64,000 nt of DNA from Cryobacterium cryoconiti (GTDB lineage: Bacteria; Actinomycetota; Actinomycetes; Actinomycetales; Microbacteriaceae): the NCBI RefSeq assembly GCF_004403065.1, contig NZ_SOHA01000001.1, positions 114,656-178,655 of the forward strand. Direction: 5' to 3'. The notes under the pieces are model-generated. The model was not told where the DNA came from. It did no database searches and worked only from the letters and a program-made list of their open reading frames with translations. Shown in pieces: positions 19,730 through 27,624 of this stretch. The position numbers were made by a program, and so were the translations under genes. Position 1 is the first letter of the stretch, and every line of letters begins with the position of its first letter.

Positions 19730-20107
19730 ATGAAGAACCTCGTCGCAGCCCTCGTCCTGGCCGGTGCCGCCCTGTTCGGCCTCACCGCCTGCTCCGCCCC
19801 GGCGGCCCCCGCCGCTCAGTCGGCCATCTCCGCCGACGCCGTCGTGATCGACGTGCGCACCCCGGGGGAGTACGCCGCCGGGCACCTCGAGGGCGCGATG
19901 AACATCGACGTGCAGTCCTCCAGCTTCGACAGCCAGGTGTCGACACTGCCGACCGACGGCGACTACGTCGTGTACTGCCGGTCAGGCAACCGTTCGGCGG
20001 CCGCCGCGGCGCGTCTGGCCGATCTCGGGTTCACCTCGGTGACGGATGCCGGCGCCCTGTCCTCCGCCGCCGTCACCACGGGCCTCCCGGTCGTCACCAC
20101 CCCGTAG
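19730..20107 (+). CDS. Rhodanese-domain lipoprotein
   Basis: A 125-residue exported sulfurtransferase. A lipobox LTAC places the lipidated cysteine at C21, and a single rhodanese domain follows (DVRTPGEYAAGHLEGA...) with the active-site loop VYCRSGNRS (C83). It would relay or detoxify sulfane sulfur at the outer face of the membrane. It is led by a CstR-type operator, linking it to the persulfide module 4-8 kb downstream. A long hairpin follows at 20136-20179. Confidence 0.88.
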   Translation: MKNLVAALVLAGAALFGLTACSAPAAPAAQSAISADAVVIDVRTPGEYAAGHLEGAMNIDVQSSSFDSQVSTLPTDGDYVVYCRSGNRSAAAAARLADLGFTSVTDAGALSSAAVTTGLPVVTTP

Positions 20108-20135
20108 TCCCCGCGGCATCCGCATCCGCATCCGT

Positions 20136-20179
20136 ATACGGCGAAAGGCACCCACGTTCGTGGGTGCCTTTCGCCGTAT
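20136..20179. terminator. Bidirectional terminator
   Basis: A perfect 20-bp stem with a 4-nt loop lies between the convergent rhodanese lipoprotein and DUF2202 genes. The lower stem reads CGAAAGG / CCTTTCG. Confidence 0.85.
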
Positions 20180-20187
20180 GACGGCGC

Positions 20188-20943
20188 TTAGCCGCCGAAG
20201 GCGACGAGGTGCTTCTCCGAAGCGGCCAGCAGTCGCTCGTAGACTTTGAGCACATCGGGGGCGGTGACGTCCTCGTTCGCCGTCGTCAGATCGGCGATGT
20301 CGGTCTCCTCGACCGTGCGTCCGACCTCCATCGCGGCGTCCAGGCTGACCGAACCCTCGGCGAGCAGGGTGTCGTAGAGAGCCTGGGTGTCGTCGGTCAC
20401 AAACTCGCCGGCCGCCAGTCCGACGGTCGGGTCGGTGAGCTCGTACCGTTCGAGCAGGATGCGCACGGCGTCCAGGTGCTTGGTTTCCGACTTGGCGATG
20501 CGGGTGAAGACCGTCGCGTCGTACTGCTCGTCGAATGCGACGTACAGGTCGTGCGCGAGCTTCTCTTCCTCGGCCATCGCCGCCAGCTCTGTCTTCTGGT
20601 CGTCCGTCAGGGTGCCGCTGGCCACGTCCGTGAGACCGGTGCCGCCGCCGGTTCCATCGCCGGCACCCATCTTCTGGCCGCCCATTTTCTGGCCTTTCAT
20701 CTGCTGGCCGCCTGCCTGCTGGCCGTCCATCTTCTGGTCGCCCGTCTTCTGGCCCATTTTCTGGCCCATGCTGCCCTGGCCCTGGCCCTCGCCCTGGGCG
20801 TACGGCTGGCTGGTGTGCATGGGCTGACCGGCCTCCGGGGCGTCGGACGGACGGGCAACTGCGGCGAGTGTCGGCGTGGCGATGAGGGCAGCGACAACGG
20901 CCGCAGTGGTGATCGCCGAGGTGACGACGGTTCTCTTGTTCAT
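20188..20943 (-). CDS. Exported DUF2202 ferritin-like protein with Met/Gln/Lys-rich linker
   Basis: A 251-residue protein. The N-terminal signal peptide (VVTSAITTAAVVAALIATPTLAA) is followed by a repetitive QKMGxQ-type segment (about 55-95) rich in Met, Lys, Gln and Gly. A DUF2202 helical domain covers about 110-250, with ferritin-like di-metal motifs (AEEEKLAHDLY and SETKHLDAV). AAGGAGCACACC precedes the ATG at 20943. The domain is ferritin-like by sequence; metal content and role are unproven. Divergent from a two-component system. Confidence 0.85.
   Translation of the reverse strand: MNKRTVVTSAITTAAVVAALIATPTLAAVARPSDAPEAGQPMHTSQPYAQGEGQGQGSMGQKMGQKTGDQKMDGQQAGGQQMKGQKMGGQKMGAGDGTGGGTGLTDVASGTLTDDQKTELAAMAEEEKLAHDLYVAFDEQYDATVFTRIAKSETKHLDAVRILLERYELTDPTVGLAAGEFVTDDTQALYDTLLAEGSVSLDAAMEVGRTVEETDIADLTTANEDVTAPDVLKVYERLLAASEKHLVAFGG
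20640..20775 (-). repeat. Degenerate QKMG-coding repeat within the DUF2202 gene
   Basis: Repeated CATCTTCTGG-like words encode GQKM/GQQM units. The units are imperfect and kept in frame. They give a Met-rich low-complexity linker. Confidence 0.65.
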
Positions 20944-21094
20944 GGTGTGCTCCTTGAGCTGGTGATTCGGCTTGTGGATCGTGCTGATTACAAGCTGCCG
21001 CCCCGGAGTGAAGGCGCTCTGCGGAGCGTGTGGAGATTGCGTGGAGAACGGGAGCGGCGGCATCCGTGCCCGGTCCGCGTCGTTAAGGTGAAGT

Positions 21095-21784
21095 ATGGCC
21101 AACGTGCTGGTAGTCGAGGACGAGCGTGACATTCGTGATGTGCTGCGCCGCTATCTGGAGCGGGCCGGCTTCTCCGTGCTCACCACCGGGTCGGGTGCCG
21201 AGGCGCTGCGCCTGCTGGCCTCGGCCGATCTCGTGATCCTCGACCTCGGTCTGCCCGATATCGACGGCACGGATGTGCTCCGTGAGATCCACGCGCTGGG
21301 GAACCTCCCGGTCATCGTGCTCACCGCGCGCAGCTCGACCGATGATCGCATCCACGGACTCGAACTGGGTGCCGATGACTACGTGACCAAGCCCTTCAGC
21401 CCCGCCGAGGTCGTGCTGCGCGTGCAGGCGGTGCTGCACCGCTACAGCGGGGTGCCGGTCGAGCCCGGACCGGTGACCTACGGCCATCAGCGCCTGCGGA
21501 TCGACGAGAGTGAGCACAAGGCCTGGCTCGACGGCGTTCTGCTCGACTTGACGCCCACCGAGTGGGGGCTCCTGGCCGCGGTGACGGCCGCACCCGGCCG
21601 GGTCTACTCACGGTATGAACTGGTCAACCGGGTGCGGGGTTACGAGTACGCCGGCTACGAGCGCACGATCGATTCCCACATCAAGAACCTTCGGCGCAAG
21701 CTCGGCCCCGACGGCGCCGACGTGGTGGAGACCGTGCTCGGCGTGGGCTACCGGCTCGGGCTGCGGCAGGACGATCCCCGATGA
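21095..21784 (+). CDS. OmpR/PhoB-family response regulator
   Basis: A 229-residue protein. The receiver domain has acidic pocket EDE near residue 8, phospho-acceptor D50 in VILDLGLPD, and the T...K switch (VLTARSS, YVTKPFS). A C-terminal winged helix follows, with the recognition region YERTIDSHIKNLRRKLG. It overlaps the histidine kinase by 4 nt (ATGA). Divergent from the DUF2202 gene, a possible target. Confidence 0.95.
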   Translation: MANVLVVEDERDIRDVLRRYLERAGFSVLTTGSGAEALRLLASADLVILDLGLPDIDGTDVLREIHALGNLPVIVLTARSSTDDRIHGLELGADDYVTKPFSPAEVVLRVQAVLHRYSGVPVEPGPVTYGHQRLRIDESEHKAWLDGVLLDLTPTEWGLLAAVTAAPGRVYSRYELVNRVRGYEYAGYERTIDSHIKNLRRKLGPDGADVVETVLGVGYRLGLRQDDPR

Positions 21785-23214
21785 GCGCCGGCGATCAGAG
21801 TCCCGGCAATCAGAGTCCCGTCGGTCAGGTCCCGGGCGGTCACCGTCCCGGTTTGGGACTCGGGTCCCTTGGACGTCGTCTCCTGCTGGCGTTCGTGCTG
21901 GTGGCGGTCTCGTCGGTGCTCGTGCTCTCCGGGGCTGCCCTGGTCGGGGTGGATCGGGGCGTGCAGGTCGCGCAGCAGGACGACCGGGAACAGATCGCGG
22001 CTCGAGCGGCGGCAGCGGCCGCCGACGCGTACCGTCAGACCGGCGGATGGGAGAAGGTCGATCTGAGTCAGACCCTCTCCATCGCCGGCGTGGCATCCGC
22101 CCGCGTGGCCGTGCTGGATGCCGATGGTGAGACGCTCGCGTCCAGCGGCGCCGGCAACGGCAACGGCAACCCCGAGGGGCAGGGCGGGGGCCAGGGCCCC
22201 GGTCAGGGGGCCGGCCAGAGCGAGAATGTCGTCACCACGCCGATCCTCGTCGACGGCGCCGAGGTCGGTTCGATCCGAATCAACTTCGGGGGCACGGCCG
22301 GCACCCGGGTGATCGACGTGGCCTGGGCCTGGATCGCGGTGGCCGCCGCCGTCGCCCTGATCGTGGCGCTCGCCGCGAGCTGGCTGGTGACGCGGCTCCT
22401 GGTGCGCCCGATCCGCCAGATGACCGATGCCGCCCAGTCGTTCACGGCCGGGGACCGGCAGTCGCGTGTCTCCGGCCGGGCGCCGGGGGAGCTGGGCGAA
22501 CTGTCGGTCGCGCTCAACGACATGGCGGACGCCGTGGTTCGTTCCGAGCGGGATCGCCGCAACATGACGGCCGACGTGGCCCACGAACTGCGCACGCCGC
22601 TGGCCGCGCTCCAGGCCGGACTCGAGGAACTGCGCGACGGGCTGGTCCAGCCCACGCCCGAAGGCCTCGCCGGACTGCACGACCAGTCCCTGCGGCTGGG
22701 ACGGGTGGTGGCCGACCTGGCCGAACTGACCGCGGTCGAGACGGCCGGGCTGTCGCTGCGCCTCGCATCCGTCGACCTGACGCAGGTCGTGCGGGAGGAG
22801 TCGACGGTGCGCGAATCGGAGCTGCGGGCGGCGGACGTGAACCTCACCGTCGATGTGGGGCGGCCGGTTCACGTGCGGGCCGATGCCGACCGCCTGCACC
22901 AGGCCGTCGGCAACCTGCTGGCCAACGCGGCCCGGTATTGCCGACCGGGAGACACGGTGAATCTGAGCGTCACCGCGGAAGGCGATCAGGCCGTGCTCAG
23001 GGTCGCCGACACCGGTCCCGGCATCCCCGCCGACGAGCTGCCGTACATCTTCGATCGGCTGTGGCGGGGTCGCGCCGCGGAGCAGGTTGCCGGGTCGGGG
23101 ATCGGGCTGGCCCTGGTGCGCGAAATCGTGGGCAGTCACGGTGGAATGATCGAGGCGGCATCCGTTCTCGGGGCGGGCACCGTGATCACGATCCGACTGC
23201 CGGTCGACGCCTAG
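21781..23214 (+). CDS. Sensor histidine kinase (BaeS-like)
   Basis: A 477-residue kinase. A cytoplasmic N-terminus rich in Gly/Gln, TM1 (about 38-58) and a short extracytoplasmic sensor with a Gly/Gln/Asn-rich stretch are followed by TM2 (about 180-205). HAMP, the HisKA box VAHELRTPLA (phospho-acceptor H268) and HATPase N, G1 and G2 boxes (NLLANAARY, DTGPGIP, GSGIGLALV) complete it. Cognate kinase of the upstream response regulator; the signal is unknown, possibly envelope or metal stress. Confidence 0.93.
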   Translation: MSAGDQSPGNQSPVGQVPGGHRPGLGLGSLGRRLLLAFVLVAVSSVLVLSGAALVGVDRGVQVAQQDDREQIAARAAAAAADAYRQTGGWEKVDLSQTLSIAGVASARVAVLDADGETLASSGAGNGNGNPEGQGGGQGPGQGAGQSENVVTTPILVDGAEVGSIRINFGGTAGTRVIDVAWAWIAVAAAVALIVALAASWLVTRLLVRPIRQMTDAAQSFTAGDRQSRVSGRAPGELGELSVALNDMADAVVRSERDRRNMTADVAHELRTPLAALQAGLEELRDGLVQPTPEGLAGLHDQSLRLGRVVADLAELTAVETAGLSLRLASVDLTQVVREESTVRESELRAADVNLTVDVGRPVHVRADADRLHQAVGNLLANAARYCRPGDTVNLSVTAEGDQAVLRVADTGPGIPADELPYIFDRLWRGRAAEQVAGSGIGLALVREIVGSHGGMIEAASVLGAGTVITIRLPVDA

Positions 23215-23234
23215 GGCGACGCCTCGGGCGACCT

Positions 23235-23603
23235 CTACGCGGTGGTCTCGCGGGCGGCGATGCTGGCGTGCACCTCGTCCATGTCGAGGCTGCGCACGGC
23301 GGTGATGACCTCTTCCAGGGAGGTGGCGTTCAGGGCGCCGGGCTGGGAGAACACGAGCACCTTGTCGCGGAAGGCCATCAGTGTGGGGATCGAACGGATG
23401 CCGGCGGCGGCGGCCAGGCTCTGCTCTGCCTCGGTGTCGACCTTGGCGAACACGATGTCGGGGTGCTTCTCGGACGCCGCGGTGAAGGTGGGCGCGAACA
23501 TGCGGCAGGGGCCGCACCAGGCAGCCCAGAAGTCCACCAGCACGATGGAGTTGTCGGTGATGGTCTGGTCGAAGGTTTTCTCGGTGGTGTCAATGGTTGC
23601 CAT
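23235..23603 (-). CDS. Thioredoxin
   Basis: A 122-residue thioredoxin fold with the classic WCGPC active site (C30, C33) and the cis-Pro in SIPTLMAF. No signal peptide, hence cytoplasmic. It is divergent from the persulfide dioxygenase operon, and a CstR-type palindrome lies 12 bp upstream of its start, so it probably reduces protein persulfides under sulfide stress rather than acting as the housekeeping TrxA. That regulatory link is inferred from the operator. Confidence 0.92.
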   Translation of the reverse strand: MATIDTTEKTFDQTITDNSIVLVDFWAAWCGPCRMFAPTFTAASEKHPDIVFAKVDTEAEQSLAAAAGIRSIPTLMAFRDKVLVFSQPGALNATSLEEVITAVRSLDMDEVHASIAARETTA

Positions 23604-23614
23604 GAGACCAGAAT

Positions 23615-23630
23615 ATACCCCATGGGGTAT
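23615..23630. promoter_or_regulatory. CstR/CsoR-type operator 2
   Basis: The perfect 16-bp palindrome ATACCCCATGGGGTAT, 12 bp upstream of the thioredoxin start. Confidence 0.88.
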
Positions 23631-23680
23631 TTTGGTCAAGCGGCGACGGGGGCGGGTGATCGGTCGGCAGGTTGCACTCA

Positions 23681-23698
23681 GATACCCCTGGGGGTATC
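23681..23698. promoter_or_regulatory. CstR/CsoR-type operator 3
   Basis: GATACCCC-TG-GGGGTATC, a perfect 8-bp-arm palindrome, 52 bp upstream of the MBL-rhodanese start. It shares the ATACCC-N4-GGGTAT core. Confidence 0.88.
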
Positions 23699-23749
23699 GT
23701 GTCCAACGTGCAATCCGATCCGCACGCATGACTTGGAGGACTTCGAACC

Positions 23750-25111
23750 ATGGACGTTATCGTTATCGAAACCCCGCAGCTGGGAGACCGCAGCTATCTG
23801 GTGCATGACGGCGCCGTCGCGCTCGTCATCGACCCGCAGCGCGACACCGACCGCGTGGAGAACACGGCACGCGCGGCCGGGGTCACCATCACTCACGTCG
23901 CCGAGACCCACCTGCACAATGACTATGTGACCGGCGGTTTCGAACTCGCCCGGGTGCACGGCGCGAAATACCTGGTCAACGCCGCCGACCCTGTCACCTT
24001 CGAACGGGAGCCCGTCACCGACGGCCAGGTCATCCAGGTCGGCAACCTGAGCGTCACCGTGGTGGCCACGCCGGGTCACACCCACACGCACGTGTCCTAC
24101 ATCGTCAGCGATGGCACCGACGAGGCGGTCTTCTCCGGCGGCAGCCTGCTGTTCGGCTCGGTCGGACGCACCGACCTGGTGGCCGCGAGCGACACCGTCG
24201 GCCTCACCCACGACCAGTACGCCTCGGTGCGTCGACTCGTGCACGAGGCCGAGCACGACGCTGCCCTCTTCCCGACCCACGGGTTCGGGTCCTTCTGCTC
24301 CAGCGGCCCGGCAACCGGCGCCGGCGCATCCACCATCGGCGAGCAGATCACGGCGAACCATGCCCTGACCGACGCCGACGAGGAGCACTTCGTGCGCGAC
24401 CTGATCGCCAATCTCACCGCGTACCCCTCGTACTACGCGCACATGGCCCCCGCGAACACGCAGGGTCCCGGCCCCGCAAACCTGCAGGTGCCGGAATCCC
24501 TCGACGCCGTCGAGCTCACCCGCCGCCTGGCCGAGGGGGAGTGGGTCGTGGACCTGCGCAACCGGGTCGCCTTCTCGAGCAACCACCTGCAGGGTGCCGT
24601 GAGCTTCGAATACGGCAACGGCTCGAACTTCACCACCTACCTGGGCTGGGTTCTGCCCTGGAATGAGCAGCTCACGCTCGTGGGCGACCGGGCCGATGTC
24701 GAGGACGCCATTCGCGACCTGTCGCGCATCGGCATCGACTCCCCGGATGCCGCCATCGGCACTGAGCCGCACGCCCTGGCGCCGGACGCCCCGGTCGCGT
24801 CCTACCCGCGCGTGGGCTGGGACGGACTGCTGATGGGCCGGGCCGAGGCCGACGTTCTGCTGGACACGCGCCGCATCGACGAATTCGCCGCGTCCCACCT
24901 GCTCGGTGCGGTGAACGTGCCGTTGCACGAACTGCTCTCCCGGATGGGTGAGATCCCGGCCGGGAAGATCTGGGTGCACTGCGGTTCCGGCTACCGGGCC
25001 GGCGTCGCCGCCAGCCTGCTGCAGCGCGCCGGGCGCGACGTGGTGCACGTCGACGGGAACTTCGACCAGGCCGCGGCCGCAGGCCTCACCCTGGCCGAAC
25101 TGACCGTCTAA
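23750..25111 (+). CDS. Persulfide dioxygenase-rhodanese fusion (CstB-like)
   Basis: A 453-residue protein. The N-terminal metallo-beta-lactamase domain has the ETHE1-type motif THLHNDY (H54, H56, D58) and ATPGHTHTHVS. Two rhodanese modules follow. The first (about 260-335) has Asp where the catalytic Cys would be (VGDRAD). The second carries C411 in VHCGSGYRAG. Staphylococcal CstB, with the same architecture, oxidises persulfide to thiosulfate. First gene of an operon under operator 3, and the catalytic heart of the sulfide module. Confidence 0.93.
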   Translation: MDVIVIETPQLGDRSYLVHDGAVALVIDPQRDTDRVENTARAAGVTITHVAETHLHNDYVTGGFELARVHGAKYLVNAADPVTFEREPVTDGQVIQVGNLSVTVVATPGHTHTHVSYIVSDGTDEAVFSGGSLLFGSVGRTDLVAASDTVGLTHDQYASVRRLVHEAEHDAALFPTHGFGSFCSSGPATGAGASTIGEQITANHALTDADEEHFVRDLIANLTAYPSYYAHMAPANTQGPGPANLQVPESLDAVELTRRLAEGEWVVDLRNRVAFSSNHLQGAVSFEYGNGSNFTTYLGWVLPWNEQLTLVGDRADVEDAIRDLSRIGIDSPDAAIGTEPHALAPDAPVASYPRVGWDGLLMGRAEADVLLDTRRIDEFAASHLLGAVNVPLHELLSRMGEIPAGKIWVHCGSGYRAGVAASLLQRAGRDVVHVDGNFDQAAAAGLTLAELTV

Positions 25112-25115
25112 CCCC

Positions 25116-26180
25116 ATGACGGGGAAGCGAACGGCCGTCCACCCGGCCGAGAAGCGCAGTCTTCTCGGCATGGGTGCCGCCGTGGTGACCCTGCATGCGG
25201 TCGGCTGGGGCACCCTGTTCCTGCTGGTGCTGCCGCAGCTCTCCGGTGCTGGCGGCAACACCGCGGTCATGCTCGGCCTGGCCGTCAGCGCTTACCTGCT
25301 GGGGGTGCGGCACGCCTTCGACGCCGACCACATCGTCGCGATCGACAACACCACCCGTCGCCTGGTCGCGGCCGGCCGTCGCCCGGTGTCGGTCGGGTTC
25401 TGGTTCGCCCTCGGGCATTCGTCCGTCGTCGTGGTGTCCGTGGTGCTGCTGGTGCTCGGCATCAATGCCTTCGCCGGCAGCCTTGCGGATGACGGCTCCG
25501 CCCTTCGGCAGATCACGGGCGTGTGGGGTGCCGCCGTCTCCGGCGTCTTCCTGATCCTGATGGGCGCGCTCAATCTGTCCTCTCTGCGGGGGCTGCGGCA
25601 GGTGGTGAAAGACGTGCGGTCCGGACGCTTCGTGCAGAGTGAGCTCGACGGGCACCTGGACAATCGCGGCGTGATCAACCGGCTGCTCCGGCCGCTGTCC
25701 CGTTTCGTGGACCGGCCGTGGAAAATGCTGCCGATCGGTCTGCTCTTCGGTCTCGGTCTCGATACCGCTGCCTCGATCAGCCTCTTCGTCTTCGCCGGGG
25801 TGCTCACCCCGGGGCTGCCCTGGTATGCGGCCCTGGTTCTCCCCGTCGTCTTCACCGCCGGCATGACCCTGTTCGACAGCGCGGACGGGATCCTGATGAA
25901 CCACGTCTACCAGTGGGCCGCCACCGACCCGCTGCGGAAGGTCTATTACAACCTGATCGTCACCGGCGTATCCGTTTTCGTCGCGTTCTTCGTCGGTGGG
26001 ATGGGCCTGATGTCCATGCTCACCGACCTCGGAATCGGCGGTGGCGCGCTCGACTCACTCGCCGCCGTCGACCTCACCTACCTGGGAGTGGTCCTGTTCG
26101 GCGTATTCGCGCTCGGCGGGCTTCTCCTGGTTCTCTGGGGGCGCTTCCGCCCCAACCTGTCCCTGGAAAGGAACCCATAA
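25116..26180 (+). CDS. NiCoT-family nickel/cobalt transporter
   Basis: A 354-residue, eight-helix-type permease. It has the NiCoT signature RHAFDADHIVAIDN in TM2 and the second motif GLLFGLGLDTAASI. It starts 4 bp after the MBL-rhodanese stop and its stop overlaps the next start (TAATG), so it is inside the operon. Ni2+ or Co2+ uptake is the family function. Its place in a sulfide/persulfide operon is unusual; metal supply when sulfide precipitates metals, or transport of another substrate, is speculation. Confidence 0.9.
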   Translation: MTGKRTAVHPAEKRSLLGMGAAVVTLHAVGWGTLFLLVLPQLSGAGGNTAVMLGLAVSAYLLGVRHAFDADHIVAIDNTTRRLVAAGRRPVSVGFWFALGHSSVVVVSVVLLVLGINAFAGSLADDGSALRQITGVWGAAVSGVFLILMGALNLSSLRGLRQVVKDVRSGRFVQSELDGHLDNRGVINRLLRPLSRFVDRPWKMLPIGLLFGLGLDTAASISLFVFAGVLTPGLPWYAALVLPVVFTAGMTLFDSADGILMNHVYQWAATDPLRKVYYNLIVTGVSVFVAFFVGGMGLMSMLTDLGIGGGALDSLAAVDLTYLGVVLFGVFALGGLLLVLWGRFRPNLSLERNP

Positions 26181-26488
26181 TGGAACTCACCCCGCAGCAG
26201 GTCTTCGGCCGCCTGGCCGAGGCTCAGATCGTTGATGTTCGGGAGACCCCGGAGCTTCGGGAAGGCATGATCGCCGGGGCCCGGCACATTCCGCTCAGCA
26301 CGATTCCGGACAACACCGCCGCTCTGGACCGGAACCGGCCCGTGATCCTGGTCTGTCACAGCGGGCGTCGCAGCGCCAGCGCAGCCGACTACCTGGCTGC
26401 CGCGGGATTCGACGCGCACACGATGACGGGCGGCATGCTCGAGTGGACCGCCGATCGGCTGCCCACTGTCCTGCCCCAGCACCCGTGA
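26180..26488 (+). CDS. Single-domain rhodanese
   Basis: A 102-residue cytoplasmic sulfurtransferase with active-site loop LVCHSGRRS (C59) and the rhodanese opening IVDVRETPELREG. It overlaps the NiCoT stop by 3 nt (TAATG) and the next gene by 4 nt (GTGA), so it is tightly coupled. It likely passes sulfane sulfur between the dioxygenase, thioredoxin and the exporter. Confidence 0.9.
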   Translation: MELTPQQVFGRLAEAQIVDVRETPELREGMIAGARHIPLSTIPDNTAALDRNRPVILVCHSGRRSASAADYLAAAGFDAHTMTGGMLEWTADRLPTVLPQHP

Positions 26489-27258
26489 TCGTCGCAGCCC
26501 TCGTTCTGGGCCTCGTCGTCGGGGCGCTGCTCGGCCTGGTCGGCGGCGGCGGGGCGATCATCGCTGTGCCGGCCCTCGTCTACGGGGTCGGGATGCCGTT
26601 GGACGAGGCGATCCCGACCTCCCTGATCGTGGTCGGAGCAGCCTCCGCCGTCGCCGTGCTGCCGCGGCTTCGTCGGGGCGTCAACTGGCGCCTGGCCCTG
26701 ATCGTCGGCTCCGCCGGTGTGGCCACGGCCTACCTGGGCACGATGGTCAATCGGCTGCTCGACCCCGGCGTTCTGCTGCTGGTTTTTTCCGTGATCATGG
26801 TGATCGCCGGCATCCGGATGTTCCTGCCGATCCGGGCCGGAGGGGGACCCTGTGCGCTGCCCGGTGGTGGCGTCAAGTGGCGCAGCTGCCTGCCCCGGGC
26901 CCTCGCCACGGGCGCGGTGGTCGGTTTCCTGACCGGTCTGCTCGGCGTCGGCGGTGGTTTCCTCATCGTGCCCGCGCTCACCCTGGTGCTCGGGCTGCCG
27001 ATGAGTGTGACCGTGGGAACCTCGCTGGTCATCATCGTGATCAACTCGATCGCCGGGTTCACCGCACACCTGGGCGCGGTGGAGATCGACTGGGCCGTGA
27101 CCGCCGCGTTCGCCGCGACGGCCATGGCGGCTTCGCTGATCGCCGGCCGGATCGCCCGCGGCCTGTCGGACACGGTGCTGAAACGCGGATTCGCGGTTCT
27201 CGTGCTGATCGTCGCGGTCTACGTGGCCGTGCAAGCCGTGATCGCGTTGTCCGCGTAG
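26485..27258 (+). CDS. TauE/SafE-family sulfite/sulfonate exporter
   Basis: A 257-residue membrane protein with the two TauE/SafE repeats, each starting with a glycine-rich motif (ALLGLVGGGGAIIAVPALV and GLLGVGGGFLIVPAL), and about eight hydrophobic helices. The GTG start overlaps the rhodanese stop. In CstR regulons this family exports sulfite or thiosulfate formed from persulfide; that is the expected role here. Last gene of the operon, convergent with the regulator. Confidence 0.9.
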   Translation: MIVAALVLGLVVGALLGLVGGGGAIIAVPALVYGVGMPLDEAIPTSLIVVGAASAVAVLPRLRRGVNWRLALIVGSAGVATAYLGTMVNRLLDPGVLLLVFSVIMVIAGIRMFLPIRAGGGPCALPGGGVKWRSCLPRALATGAVVGFLTGLLGVGGGFLIVPALTLVLGLPMSVTVGTSLVIIVINSIAGFTAHLGAVEIDWAVTAAFAATAMAASLIAGRIARGLSDTVLKRGFAVLVLIVAVYVAVQAVIALSA

Positions 27259-27267
27259 GACCGCCGT

Positions 27268-27564
27268 CTAGGACAGCGCCAGGAACAGCTTCTCGAGTTC
27301 CTCCACCCGGAGGGACTTCTTGCCTCCGGTGTTGTCCGGGTCGGTGCCCGGCTGGTCGGCGAGGCACTCCTTCATGGCGGAGGAGATGATCGTGAAGCCG
27401 GCCCGGTCGATGGCGCTGGAGACGGCGGCGAGCTGGGTGACGACCGCGCGGCAATCGGCACCGGATTCGACGGCGGAGATGACCGCGGCGAGTTGCCCCT
27501 GGGCACGCTTCAACCGGTTCACGGTCTTGCGCAGATCGTCCTGCTTCGTCGGTTCTGGCTTCAT
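27268..27564 (-). CDS. CsoR-family persulfide sensor (CstR-like)
   Basis: A 98-residue all-helical repressor (N-terminal LRKTVNRLKRAQGQL). C38 and C67 are 29 residues apart, exactly as Cys36/Cys65 in copper-sensing CsoR. The intervening copper ligand His (four residues before the second Cys) is Ala63. Loss of that His with both cysteines kept is the hallmark of persulfide-sensing CstR. A perfect operator copy sits 10 bp upstream of its start, so it is autoregulated. It presumably represses all four operator-bearing units until disulfide or trisulfide formation. Confidence 0.9.
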   Translation of the reverse strand: MKPEPTKQDDLRKTVNRLKRAQGQLAAVISAVESGADCRAVVTQLAAVSSAIDRAGFTIISSAMKECLADQPGTDPDNTGGKKSLRVEELEKLFLALS

Positions 27565-27573
27565 GTGTATAAA

Positions 27574-27589
27574 ATACCCCATGGGGTAT
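27574..27589. promoter_or_regulatory. CstR/CsoR-type operator 4
   Basis: The perfect palindrome ATACCCCATGGGGTAT lies between the divergent cstR-like gene and a membrane-protein gene. It is identical to operator 2. Confidence 0.88.
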
Positions 27590-27624
27590 AAACTCTCAAT
27601 CGCAATCAAGGAATCAGTCAGACC

